NCBI RefSeq assembly: GCF_900108875.1
Contig: NZ_FNYJ01000005.1
Span: 310,001-374,000, forward strand
DNA: 64,000 bases
DNA from: Pseudomonas sp. NFR16
GTDB lineage: Bacteria; Pseudomonadota; Gammaproteobacteria; Pseudomonadales; Pseudomonadaceae
Direction of reading: 5' to 3'
A program made the position numbers and the translations under genes. This document shows positions 26,861 through 35,421 of the stretch, piece after piece; positions within the stretch are counted from its first letter, which is position 1, and each line of letters starts with the position of its first letter. The notes beneath the pieces were generated by a model, which searched no databases, was not told where the DNA came from, and saw nothing but the letters and a program-made list of their open reading frames with translations.

Positions 26861-27865
26861 ATGAATCGCGAAAAACTCACGGCGGCCCGGCAGGTCATGG
26901 TGCTCTACACCGGCGGGACGATCGGCATGCAGGCCAGCGAAAATGGGCTGGCGCCGGCGTCCGGCTTCGAGTCCCGCATGGCCGGACAGCTCGCGGCGTT
27001 GCCTGGGCTTACGGTGCCGCAGTGGACTTTTCGCGAAATGTCGCCCCTGATCGACAGCGCCAACATGACGCCTGCCTACTGGCAGCGCCTGCGCGAAGCG
27101 GTCGTCGATGCGGTCGACGCTCAGGGCTGCGATGCCGTGCTCGTCCTGCACGGCACCGATACGCTGGCCTACAGCGCGGCCGCCATGAGCTTTCAGCTGT
27201 TGGGCCTGACGGCGCCAGTGGTGTTCACCGGGTCCATGTTGCCTGCCGGTGTGGCTGACAGCGATGCATGGGAGAACGTCAACGGCGCGCTGCAAGCATT
27301 GGGCAAAGGCCTGACGTCGGGGGTGCACCTGTACTTTCATGGCGAAGTGCTTGAACCCACGCGCTGCGCGAAAATTCGCAGCTTTGGGCGCAATCCCTTC
27401 GCGGCACTGAATCGCTCCCGGGGCGGCGAGGCAGTGTCCGCGCTGCCCGCAGCGCTGGACTACCGGCAGCCGAAAACACTGGCAAATGTCGCGGTGCTGC
27501 CGCTGTTTCCCGGCATGAGTGCCGCTCAGCTGGACGCGTTGATCGACAGCGGCATCGAGGGTCTGGTCCTGGAATGCTTCGGCAGCGGCACAGGGCCAAG
27601 CGACAATCCGGCCTTCCTCGAAAGCCTGCAACGGGCGCATCGTCAAGGCATCGTGGTGGTCGCGATTACTCAGTGTCACGAAGGTGGCGTGGAGCTGGAC
27701 ATCTACGAAGCCGGCAGTCGGCTGCGCGGCGCCGGCGTGTTGTCCGGCGGCGGCATGACGCGCGAAGCCGCGCTCGGCAAACTGCACGCGCTGCTCGGCG
27801 CGGGACTGGCCAAAGACGAAATCCGCCGGCTGGTAGAGCTGGATGTCTGTGGTGAACTGCGCTAA
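26861..27865 (+). CDS. L-asparaginase (type I-like)
   Basis: A 334-aa asparaginase: L-asparagine to aspartate plus ammonia. Both catalytic motifs are present: VLYTGGTIGM near residue 13 with the nucleophile Thr, and VLHGTDTLAYSAAAM near residue 95 with Thr-Asp. There is no signal peptide, which points to the cytoplasmic, lower-affinity type. The ATG is preceded by AGGGAGA. It follows the AGCS symporter by 30 bp. Product aspartate feeds AspA encoded just upstream. Confidence 0.92.
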   Translation: MNREKLTAARQVMVLYTGGTIGMQASENGLAPASGFESRMAGQLAALPGLTVPQWTFREMSPLIDSANMTPAYWQRLREAVVDAVDAQGCDAVLVLHGTDTLAYSAAAMSFQLLGLTAPVVFTGSMLPAGVADSDAWENVNGALQALGKGLTSGVHLYFHGEVLEPTRCAKIRSFGRNPFAALNRSRGGEAVSALPAALDYRQPKTLANVAVLPLFPGMSAAQLDALIDSGIEGLVLECFGSGTGPSDNPAFLESLQRAHRQGIVVVAITQCHEGGVELDIYEAGSRLRGAGVLSGGGMTREAALGKLHALLGAGLAKDEIRRLVELDVCGELR

Positions 27866-28041
27866 CGGCGTCAGCGCTCAAAACCAGACGCAGTACCGAT
27901 CGCGATTCTTTCCGCAGTCTCGCAGTACGATGTCAACCAGCAATGCAATCGCGCATCTGTCCGCATGGGCTGCTGACTCATCTGCGTCCAGATCCGCAGG
28001 CCAGCGCCTGCAGATCTGAACGGTCCTTGCGCAATCCCGGC

Positions 28042-28887
28042 TTATCGCTTTTCCATGGCGTCCTGCAGCATGGAGTTGAGGTTGCCGGAGATGTTTTCAC
28101 ACAGCGCTTTCATCTGGATCTCATGCTCGGAAGCCTTGAACGGGCTTTGCAGATCCGTGCCGATCTTCTCGATGGCCAGCAGCATGAATCCTACGACTGT
28201 CGACGCCAGAGGCGTGAACCAGCCCAAGGTCTCAACCAGGCCGATGGGCACGATGATGCAGAACAACGTGATGAACAATCGCGGGAAGGTCACGTACGGG
28301 TAAGGCAGCGGTGTGTTTGCGATACGCTCCATGCCGCCCTGGCAATTGGAGATTTCCACGAGTGTGGCTTCAAGCCGCTCCAGGCGAATGCTATCCAGCC
28401 GGCCTGCCTTGTATTCGGCAGCGATGATGGCGGCGGATTCATTGAGGATCGAGTTGGGAAAGTTGTTGGTACGCTTGCGTCGTTCGTACTCGTCACGCGG
28501 GATCATGGCGGTGATGTCTTCACCGCATTCGCTGCCTTTCAAATGGGCGGACAAGCATTCGACGAAAGCCACATGTCTGCGCAGCAGTACGGCTTTGACC
28601 GGATTGAGCTCATCCTCATCGTCGATCAGCGTCAGCACCTGCCGGGCGAAGCTGCGGGAATTATTCACCAGCGCACCCCAAAGCGTGCGCGCTTCCCACC
28701 ATCGGTTGTACGCGCTGCTGTTGCGAAAACTGGTCAGTACCACAAGCGCCGAACCCAGCAGGGTCAGAGGCATGGAGGGCAAGGTTATCTTGCGCTCCAG
28801 GTACAGCATGAAATCAACGGTGACGATGACGTCCCAGATCAGAAGCCAGAACAGTGACCAACCGATGTAGGTGAAAGTCCTGATCAT
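28042..28887 (-). CDS. Bestrophin/YneE-type channel protein
   Basis: A 281-aa membrane protein of the bestrophin-like UPF0187 family, bacterial relatives of chloride/cation channels. Family hallmarks are LTSFRNSSAYNRWWEARTLW (part of the conserved RNNxAYxRxWEAR region) near residue 52, ERIANTPLPYPY near 190, and the C-terminal helix TPLASTVVGFMLLAIEKIGTDLQSPF. The start at ATG 28887 places the first helix right at the N-terminus. Homologues begin slightly earlier, so an upstream start up to 29031 cannot be excluded. It is divergent from the transketolase gene. Confidence 0.87.
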   Translation of the reverse strand: MIRTFTYIGWSLFWLLIWDVIVTVDFMLYLERKITLPSMPLTLLGSALVVLTSFRNSSAYNRWWEARTLWGALVNNSRSFARQVLTLIDDEDELNPVKAVLLRRHVAFVECLSAHLKGSECGEDITAMIPRDEYERRKRTNNFPNSILNESAAIIAAEYKAGRLDSIRLERLEATLVEISNCQGGMERIANTPLPYPYVTFPRLFITLFCIIVPIGLVETLGWFTPLASTVVGFMLLAIEKIGTDLQSPFKASEHEIQMKALCENISGNLNSMLQDAMEKR

Positions 28888-29103
28888 GGCTCGATACTTC
28901 CTGATGATCGTTTCCTGCAAAAGCCACCCCCGATACCGGTTCTGAATTGCGGGACGGCAACATGCACAAACCCCAAAGGTTCGAGAACAAATGGACCGGT
29001 TGGTTCGCCGTCCAGCTGACAGATTATTCATGGAACGAACGGCGCCTCATCGGGCTCAACACCTATCTGGATGTTCAAGCCCTACGTCACGAGGAGAAAG
29101 TTA

Positions 29104-31200
29104 ATGAGCTCGTCTGCCACCTCTCACTCCACCGACCGACCTATCACAGCGCACACCGACCGCGACCAATTGACCATCAATACGATTCGTACCTTGGCGA
29201 TGGACGCTGTGCAAAAGGCCAACTCCGGTCACCCCGGCACGCCCATGGCCTTGGCGCCAGTAGGCTACACGCTGTGGAAAGATTTCCTGCGTTATCACCC
29301 GGAACATCCTGACTGGCCAAACCGCGATCGCTTTGTACTGTCTGTCGGGCATGCCTCGATGCTGCTTTACTCCTTGCTGCACCTGGCCGGGGTGGTGGAG
29401 ATCGATGCCCACGGCACACCTTCCGGCAAACCTGCCGTCAGTCTCGAAGACATCAAGCTGTTCCGCCAGCTGGACTCCAAAACGCCTGGTCACCCTGAAT
29501 ACCGCATGACCACCGGGGTCGAGACCACCACCGGTCCGCTGGGTCAGGGCTGCGCTAACAGCGTGGGGATGGCCATGGCCGAGCGCTGGTTGGGCGAACG
29601 CTTCAACAAACCGGGCACCACGCTGTTCGATTACAACGTTTACGTCCTGTGCGGCGACGGCGACATGATGGAGGGCGTAACGGCAGAGGCGGCTTCGATT
29701 GCGGGCCATTTGAAGCTCTCCAACCTTTGCTGGATCTACGACAACAACACCATCAGCATCGAAGGTCACACCGAGCTGGCTTACAGCGACGATGCGCAGA
29801 AGCGCTTCGAAGGTTACGGCTGGAAAACCCTTCACGTGAAGGACGCCAACGATGCCGCGGCGCTGGCCGAGGCCATCAGGACATTCCAGCGCACCGACGA
29901 TGCACCCACGCTGATCGTGGTCGACAGCGTCATCGGCTATGGTTCGCCGAACAAGCACAACACGGCTGCCGCCCATGGCGAACCCTTGGGCGAGGACGAA
30001 ATCAAGCTGACCAAGAAAGCCTACGGCTGGGATGAAAACAGCAGTTTTCTGGTTCCTGAAGAAGCCCGTCACGTGTTGCGGGACGCATTGCTGGAGCGCA
30101 ACGGCGGCGACTTCAAGGCCTGGCAGGAGACCTTCGCCCGCTTCGAGAAAGATGATCCGGCGCTGGCCGATGAACTGCAGCGGATGCGTGCCGGGGAGAT
30201 GCCGGAGGGATGGCGTAACACGGCGGTGAGCTTTGAAGCGGATGCAAAAGGCCAGGCCACACGTGCGTCCGGCGGTAAGGTTCTCAACGGTTTCGCCCAG
30301 CAGATTCCGTGGTTGATCGGGGGATCGGCGGACCTTTCTCCGTCCACCAAAACCAATCTCACCTTTGAGGGTGCAGGCAGCTTCGAAGCAGGCAGCTACG
30401 GCGGCCGCAACTTGCACTTCGGTGTGCGTGAGCATGCCATGGGTTCGATTGCGAACGGTCTGGCGCTCTCCTACATCCGCCCCTACACCTCAACCTTCCT
30501 GGTGTTCAGCGATTACATGAAGCCGCCGATCCGCCTGGCGTCGATCATGGAGCTGCCGGTGGTCTTCGTGTTTACCCACGACTCAATCGGCGTTGGAGAG
30601 GACGGTCCCACTCACCAGCCTATCGAGCACCTCACGCAACTGCGTTCCACGCCGGGTCTGGTGACGCTGCGTCCGGGTGACGCCAACGAGACCGCAGAAG
30701 CGTGGAAAGTCGCGCTGGCGCAGACGCATCGCCCTTGCAGCCTGATCCTGTCGCGCCAGCCGATGCCAACACTGGATCGCTCGAAGTACGCCAGCGCCGA
30801 GAACGTCGCGAAAGGCGCGTATGTATTGGCCGATGCCGTGAAGGACAAAGTGGAGGTGATTCTGATCGCCACTGGCAGTGAGGTCGGCATGACCGTCGAA
30901 GCGTTCGAGAAGCTCAAGGCCGAAGGGATTGCCGCGCGCGTCGTGTCGATGCCGAGCTGGGAATTGTTCGAAGATCAGGACAAGTCCTACCGCGACAGCG
31001 TCTTCCCGCCGAGCGTTACCGCACGCGTTGTAGTGGAACAGGCTGGACCCGTGGGCTGGGATCGTTACGTGGGCCAGAGCGGCGCGAAGATTGTCATGAA
31101 CACCTTCGGCGCTTCCGCTCCGATCGACAAGCTGCAGGCGAAATTCGGGTTTACAGCCGAGAACATCGCAAAAGTAGCGAAAGATCAATTGAAGGGTTAA
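29104..31200 (+). CDS. Transketolase, divergent type
   Basis: A 698-aa thiamine-diphosphate enzyme moving two-carbon units in the pentose phosphate pathway. The TPP motif is GDGDMMEGVTAEAAS with N in YDNNTISIEGHTE. The pyrimidine domain shows HDSIGVGEDGPTHQP and the C-terminal domain starts near residue 560. It differs from the usual pseudomonad TktA as I recall it: a 25-residue N-terminal extension, GTPMALAPVGYTLW in place of GAPMGMADIAEVLW, and an insertion HGTPSGKPAVSLED near residue 113. It is therefore probably a second, laterally related transketolase. The start at 29104 has GAGGAG ideally placed; a frame from 29071 lacks one. Confidence 0.93.
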   Translation: MSSSATSHSTDRPITAHTDRDQLTINTIRTLAMDAVQKANSGHPGTPMALAPVGYTLWKDFLRYHPEHPDWPNRDRFVLSVGHASMLLYSLLHLAGVVEIDAHGTPSGKPAVSLEDIKLFRQLDSKTPGHPEYRMTTGVETTTGPLGQGCANSVGMAMAERWLGERFNKPGTTLFDYNVYVLCGDGDMMEGVTAEAASIAGHLKLSNLCWIYDNNTISIEGHTELAYSDDAQKRFEGYGWKTLHVKDANDAAALAEAIRTFQRTDDAPTLIVVDSVIGYGSPNKHNTAAAHGEPLGEDEIKLTKKAYGWDENSSFLVPEEARHVLRDALLERNGGDFKAWQETFARFEKDDPALADELQRMRAGEMPEGWRNTAVSFEADAKGQATRASGGKVLNGFAQQIPWLIGGSADLSPSTKTNLTFEGAGSFEAGSYGGRNLHFGVREHAMGSIANGLALSYIRPYTSTFLVFSDYMKPPIRLASIMELPVVFVFTHDSIGVGEDGPTHQPIEHLTQLRSTPGLVTLRPGDANETAEAWKVALAQTHRPCSLILSRQPMPTLDRSKYASAENVAKGAYVLADAVKDKVEVILIATGSEVGMTVEAFEKLKAEGIAARVVSMPSWELFEDQDKSYRDSVFPPSVTARVVVEQAGPVGWDRYVGQSGAKIVMNTFGASAPIDKLQAKFGFTAENIAKVAKDQLKG

Positions 31201-31320
31201 TGCGGTTTCTTTGCAGAACCGCGCTCGCCCGCGTTCGCGTTGTGTCAGGCGGGAAACCCGTCATCGACACACCGCCATCGCGGGCAGGCGCGCGCCTGTA
31301 GAGATCGCCTTGAACTGAGC

Positions 31321-32532
31321 TCAGCAGCCCGTCAGCGCAACCGGACGACGCTCGCCTTCAAAGAAGAACGGGCGAATGCGCACGCCCACTGCGTTGCCCG
31401 CAAATGCCGCGATCAGCCACAGCCAGCCATGCAGGCTGCCGGATGCGATGCCGCTAAAGTACGCGCCGATGTTGCAGCCGTACGCCAGCCGCGAGCCATA
31501 ACCGAGCAGCAACCCGCCTAATACCGCCGCGATCAAGGATCGGGTCGGAATCTTCAGGCTTGGCGAGAAACGTCCCGCAAGACCCGCGGCCACTGCCGCA
31601 CCCAACATGATGCCGATGTCCATGACCGTAGTGATGTCCTCCCACACAGGGGCGGCCAGAGCCTTGGCATTCGCCGGCATCTGCCAGAATACCCAGCTGC
31701 CAACGTCCACGCCCATCGCGCTCGCAACCTTCGCGCCCCACAAGGCAAAGGCCGACGTGATGCCCCACGGACGCCCTGCCAGTGCCAGGGTGGCGTAGTT
31801 CAACAACGCCAGTGCAATCGCGCCCCATACCAGCGGCCAGGGACCGCGCAGGAAACGGCGCAACCCGACGTGCTCACTGGTGACGGCAGCTTCCAGTTCA
31901 CCATGGCGGTGCTTTTCTAGCTTCACGGTGATCAGGGCGATCACCGCGAACAGCGCCAGGCTCATAATCAACGCAGGAAACACGCCGAATGTTTTGACGA
32001 TGGAAGTCGCCGGAAACGACGGCAGCGAAAACCACCAGTCAGCATGATGAGTGGCGATGACCGAGCCGATGATGAAGAACAGCAAGGTCACCAGCATTCG
32101 GGCGTTGCCGCCGCCCACCGTAAATAACGTGCCAGACGCGCAGCCACCGCCCATCTGCATGCCGATGCCGAAAATGAACGCGCCGAACACTACCGACACG
32201 CCGGCCGGCGCGACCAGTCCAGTGACCGGGTTGCCGAATAACGTGCCCGCGCCCAAGGCTGGGAAGAACAACACGACAGCAATGGCGAGCATGACCATCT
32301 GTGCGCGCAGACCGGCGCCACGACGCTCGTTGATGAACACCCGCCACGCCGAGGTGAAACCGAATGCCGCGTGGTACAGGGTCAGGCCCAGTGCCGCACC
32401 GACGATCAGCAACAGGACCTGCTTGCCACCCACGGCGGACTGAAGGAACAGCGCACCCACGACAAGCAAGATGAAAGCAATCAACGGCGTGCCGAACTTG
32501 CGTTCCGGCGTCGCAGAAAGGGGAAGACTCAT
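31321..32532 (-). CDS. YeeE/YedE-family sulfur transporter
   Basis: A 403-aa inner-membrane protein with about ten helices, built as a duplicated YeeE/YedE (TsuA-like) unit. Both Cys-containing pore motifs are visible: MGGGCASGTLFTVGGG near residue 130 and YGCNIGAYFSGIASGS near residue 355. Studied relatives pass thiosulfate or bring sulfur compounds in for cysteine synthesis. The substrate is inferred. No TusA-like gene lies next to it. It is convergent with the transketolase, with a 120-bp gap holding only a weak GCGGTT/AACCGC dyad. Confidence 0.88.
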   Translation of the reverse strand: MSLPLSATPERKFGTPLIAFILLVVGALFLQSAVGGKQVLLLIVGAALGLTLYHAAFGFTSAWRVFINERRGAGLRAQMVMLAIAVVLFFPALGAGTLFGNPVTGLVAPAGVSVVFGAFIFGIGMQMGGGCASGTLFTVGGGNARMLVTLLFFIIGSVIATHHADWWFSLPSFPATSIVKTFGVFPALIMSLALFAVIALITVKLEKHRHGELEAAVTSEHVGLRRFLRGPWPLVWGAIALALLNYATLALAGRPWGITSAFALWGAKVASAMGVDVGSWVFWQMPANAKALAAPVWEDITTVMDIGIMLGAAVAAGLAGRFSPSLKIPTRSLIAAVLGGLLLGYGSRLAYGCNIGAYFSGIASGSLHGWLWLIAAFAGNAVGVRIRPFFFEGERRPVALTGC

Positions 32533-32673
32533 GGACGTATCTCAAGGAAGGTTGCAATGGCGCGAGTATACGCCCGTCAATGCGGGGGTTTAAGCAATAT
32601 GCCCACTGCACAGTCCGACACTCAACGGCTCAATGCACTCGCGGGTCAGTCAATGCGCCAGGCAGATCGGGCA

Positions 32674-34233
32674 TTAATCCCGCCAGACACTGCGAAGCCT
32701 TTCAAGCGCCGAAGCAATATCCGCCTCGGGCACCGCCGCAAATCCCAATACTAATCCCGCGCGGTTATCCACAGGCGTTTCTGAGTCGGGCAGCCAATAA
32801 TCGCTCAACGCCGACACCTCGACCCCCACGCCCTGGGCCTTGGCGATCAGTTCCCGTTCGCGCTCGATGCTGTCGACCTTCACGGACACATGCAGACCCG
32901 CCAACGGCTTGGGCATCGGGCCGCAGCCAGGCAAGTCCTGCGGCCATCCAGCAAGCAATGCATCGCGACGATTCAGGGCCGCGCGACGCATGCGGCGGAT
33001 GTGCCGCTGGAAGTGGCCGGCAGCAACGAATTCGGCCATGACCATCTGCGTGCCAACCTCAGAGTGGCGCATGTCCACGGCGCGCCGCTGGCTGAAAGGC
33101 TTGACCAGATTTCGCGGCAGCACCAGATACCCCAGACGCAACGCCGGGAAGGCCACTTTGCCGAACGTGCCGACGTAGAGCACTCGACCGTTCCGATCCA
33201 GTGCGGCCAGCGGCGTGAGAGGCGCACCGCTGTAGCGGTATTCACCGTCATAGTCGTCTTCGACGATCCAGCCCTGAGTGCGCTCAGCCCACGCCAATAA
33301 TTCCAGCCGCCGCGCCAGGCTCATGGTTACACCCAGCGGATACTGATGGGACGGCGTGACGTAGGCGAATCTGCAACTGAGGTCGTCGACATCGGGACTT
33401 CGCATGCCGTCGACATCCACCGGCATGCCGCGCAACGTTGCACCCGCCATGGCGAATGCATGGCCGGCGGCCCGGTAACCCGGATTCTCGATCGCGACCG
33501 CATCGCCGGGGTTCAACAACAGCTGTGCACAAAGGGTAATTGCCTGCTGCGCACCACTGGTGATCACAATTTGTTCAGGGGTGCACTGTAAGTCACGGGA
33601 AGTTCTCAAATAAACAGCGATCAGCTCGCGAAGCCGCCACTCACCCGCCGGGTCTCCGTAACCCAAGTGATTCAGCCCGGGCTTGCGCCAGAAAGCCGCG
33701 TGCAGCCTGCTCCATACGTCGAATGGGAACAGGTCGAATGCGGGTACTCCTACTCGGAATGCGCAAGGAAGGCCGGCTTTAGGTACCGTCAGATGATGGG
33801 TTTTCAGCCTCTCCATGGAAACACTGTGGATAACTTCACTGGATAAATCACCAGCCATTTCTGCGGATTTTGTGGATAAACCTGTTGATAAGCTTGGTGA
33901 TAAGCCTGTGGACAGTTTTGTGGATAGTTTTTGCGACTGCGACTTGGCGGCTGTAGATTCTTCCGGCAGAAGCGCGACATAGGTCCCATCACCAATGCGC
34001 CCCTGGGTGAAACCCTCCGCGTACAGTTGATCGTATGCGCGCATCACGCTGTTGCGCGAAATCGACAAAGACCCGGCGAGATCACGGCTCGCAGGCAGCC
34101 GCGTACCGCTGCTTAAACGGCCATCGAGAATTCGCTGGCGCAGCGCCAGATAGAGCTGACGACTTAGTCCGTGGCGCCGGTCCAGCTCAATGCCAGCGAA
34201 GTCGAACGTGAGAGACGGCGTCACATCAGGCAT
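32674..34233 (-). CDS. MocR-type regulator (GntR plus aminotransferase fold)
   Basis: A 519-aa PLP-dependent regulator. Residues 10-85 are a GntR winged helix (LYLALRQRILDGRLSSGTRL, then SRDLAGSLSISRNSVMRAY). Residues 165-515 are a fold-type I aminotransferase domain with PLP-site markers (TSGAQQAITL, VEDDYDGEYRYSG and the Schiff-base Lys in YVGTFGK). The linker between them (about 95-150) is unusually built: five four-residue units of the LSTG/LSTK kind, encoded by a 12-bp tandem repeat (33871-33930). The gene is divergent from the PaiB-like gene, and a direct repeat at 34239-34281 in the gap is a likely operator, as MocR proteins often bind such repeats. Confidence 0.9.
   Translation of the reverse strand: MPDVTPSLTFDFAGIELDRRHGLSRQLYLALRQRILDGRLSSGTRLPASRDLAGSLSISRNSVMRAYDQLYAEGFTQGRIGDGTYVALLPEESTAAKSQSQKLSTKLSTGLSPSLSTGLSTKSAEMAGDLSSEVIHSVSMERLKTHHLTVPKAGLPCAFRVGVPAFDLFPFDVWSRLHAAFWRKPGLNHLGYGDPAGEWRLRELIAVYLRTSRDLQCTPEQIVITSGAQQAITLCAQLLLNPGDAVAIENPGYRAAGHAFAMAGATLRGMPVDVDGMRSPDVDDLSCRFAYVTPSHQYPLGVTMSLARRLELLAWAERTQGWIVEDDYDGEYRYSGAPLTPLAALDRNGRVLYVGTFGKVAFPALRLGYLVLPRNLVKPFSQRRAVDMRHSEVGTQMVMAEFVAAGHFQRHIRRMRRAALNRRDALLAGWPQDLPGCGPMPKPLAGLHVSVKVDSIERERELIAKAQGVGVEVSALSDYWLPDSETPVDNRAGLVLGFAAVPEADIASALERLRSVWRD
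33871..33930. repeat. 12-bp tandem repeat x5 of DnaA-box-like nonamers, in frame
   Basis: Five consecutive 12-bp units begin at 33871, 33883, 33895, 33907 and 33919. Each opens with a nonamer close to TGTGGATAA, the complement of the DnaA box TTATCCACA. The first is exact and the others have one to three changes. A further exact nonamer is at 33825-33833. On the coding (-) strand each unit gives four residues (LSTK, LSTG or LSPS), forming the flexible linker of the MocR protein. Confidence 0.85.
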
Positions 34234-34238
34234 GTCAT

Positions 34239-34281
34239 TGGCTCTATGAAATCGACCATTAATGGCTCTTACATCGAACCA
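34239..34281. promoter_or_regulatory. Direct repeat, candidate MocR operator
   Basis: Two near-identical half sites, TGGCTCTATGAAATCGACCA (34239-34258) and TGGCTCTTACATCGAACCA (34263-34281), lie 24 bp apart between the divergent MocR and PaiB-like genes. The spacing puts them on about the same face of the helix, as in other MocR operators. Confidence 0.6.
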
Positions 34282-34322
34282 ATAGGCTGCCTACGATTAG
34301 CTCAGTCGCCAAGGGAAATATC

Positions 34323-34964
34323 ATGTATACGCCCAACTATTTCAAAGACGAGGATCTCGCCAGCCTCCATCGGCAGATCGACAACGCGCGCCTGGCAACC
34401 TTGGTCACGTTCGACGAAACCGGGCTGCAGGCCAGCCATATCCCGGTGTTACTGAATGCGGCAGAAGGACCCAACGGCACGGTGTCCGGCCATCTCGCCA
34501 GGGCAAACCCGCAGTGGAAAGCCCTCGCTTCAGGCGCCGAAGCGATGCTGATTTTTCAGGGGCCGGACGCCTACATCAGCCCGTCCTTCTACGCCGCCAA
34601 AGCCGAGCACGGCAAAGTGGTGCCTACCTGGAATTATGTGGCGATCCATGCGTATGGCCGGCCAGAGGTTTTTTCTGACCCCGAGCGCCTGTTGCGGATC
34701 GTGTCCGGCCTGACGGACAAGCACGAAGCGGTGCGGTCCGAGCCTTGGGCGGTCAGCGACGCCCCTGCCGATTACATCCAGAAAATGCTCAGCGGCATCG
34801 TTGGCTTTGCCATTCCCATCGAGCGGCTCGAGGGCAAGCGCAAACTCAATCAAAACCGCAGCCCTGAAGACATCGCCGGCGTAAGCCAAGGGCTGGCCGG
34901 CAGCCAGGACCCCAATGATCAGGAAATCGCTCGATTGATGAGCCAAGGAGAATCCAGTGTCTGA
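34323..34964 (+). CDS. PaiB-like FMN-binding protein
   Basis: A 213-aa protein of the PaiB family (split-barrel flavin-binding fold). The start MYTPNYFKDEDLASLHRQI and the blocks ASHIPVLL, GHLARANPQWK, FQGPDAYISPSFY and VVPTWNYVAIHAYG are typical. In Bacillus PaiB is described as a negative regulator of sporulation and protease genes, though the fold suggests flavin-linked chemistry. Divergence from a MocR regulator hints at a pathway in pyridoxal or amino-acid metabolism. The stop overlaps the GNAT start by 8 bp. Confidence 0.9.
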   Translation: MYTPNYFKDEDLASLHRQIDNARLATLVTFDETGLQASHIPVLLNAAEGPNGTVSGHLARANPQWKALASGAEAMLIFQGPDAYISPSFYAAKAEHGKVVPTWNYVAIHAYGRPEVFSDPERLLRIVSGLTDKHEAVRSEPWAVSDAPADYIQKMLSGIVGFAIPIERLEGKRKLNQNRSPEDIAGVSQGLAGSQDPNDQEIARLMSQGESSV

Positions 34965-35403
34965 TTTACACATCCGGACGGTGACGGCCGCCGATGAACA
35001 CGCCTGGCTGCCGCTGTGGGAGGCGTACCTGACGTTCTACAAAACCGAATTGGCCGATGCCGTGACGCAAAGCACCTGGCAGCGGTTTTTGGACAGCAGC
35101 GAACCGACTAACGCGGCGCTCGCCTGGCAGGACGGCAAAGCGGTCGGCCTGGTTCACTTCATTTATCACCGCTCTAACTGGAGCATCCACAACGCGTGCT
35201 ATCTGCAGGACCTGCTGGTGGTGCCGGAGCAGCGTGGCACCGGCGTCGGTCGCAAGCTGATCGAATACGTGTACGCGGTCGCGAGGGCAGCGGGCGCCGA
35301 TAAGGTTCACTGGCTGACTCATGAGAGCAATGCCACCGCCATACAGCTCTACGAGCGCATCGCCGAGCGTCCAGGTTTCATCCAGTTTCGCAAACCGTTG
35401 TAA
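34957..35403 (+). CDS. GNAT N-acetyltransferase
   Basis: A 148-aa single-domain GNAT enzyme that transfers acetyl from acetyl-CoA to an amine. Motif A is LQDLLVVPEQRGTGVGRKLIEYV (first 16 shown in the segment, with the RGxGxGxxL loop) near residue 85; the C-terminal part has HWLTHESNATAIQLYERI. The start is GTG 34957 behind AAGGAGA and lies inside the end of the PaiB-like gene, so the two are co-translated. The substrate is unknown. The PaiA-PaiB pair of Bacillus likewise joins a GNAT and a PaiB protein. Confidence 0.88.
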   Translation: MSDLHIRTVTAADEHAWLPLWEAYLTFYKTELADAVTQSTWQRFLDSSEPTNAALAWQDGKAVGLVHFIYHRSNWSIHNACYLQDLLVVPEQRGTGVGRKLIEYVYAVARAAGADKVHWLTHESNATAIQLYERIAERPGFIQFRKPL

Positions 35404-35421
35404 GGCCCGGGAATCATAAAT

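Noticed and set aside
29829..29842. Palindrome CCTTCACGTGAAGG inside the transketolase gene as a second parS
   Set aside because: Only the inner ten bases fit the TTTCACGTGAAA variant; the outer bases differ and the codons are needed for the protein.
33825..33930. DnaA-box cluster as a replication origin
   Set aside because: It lies inside a coding gene, has no AT-rich unwinding region beside it, and no dnaA, rpmH, dnaN or gidA gene is in the window.
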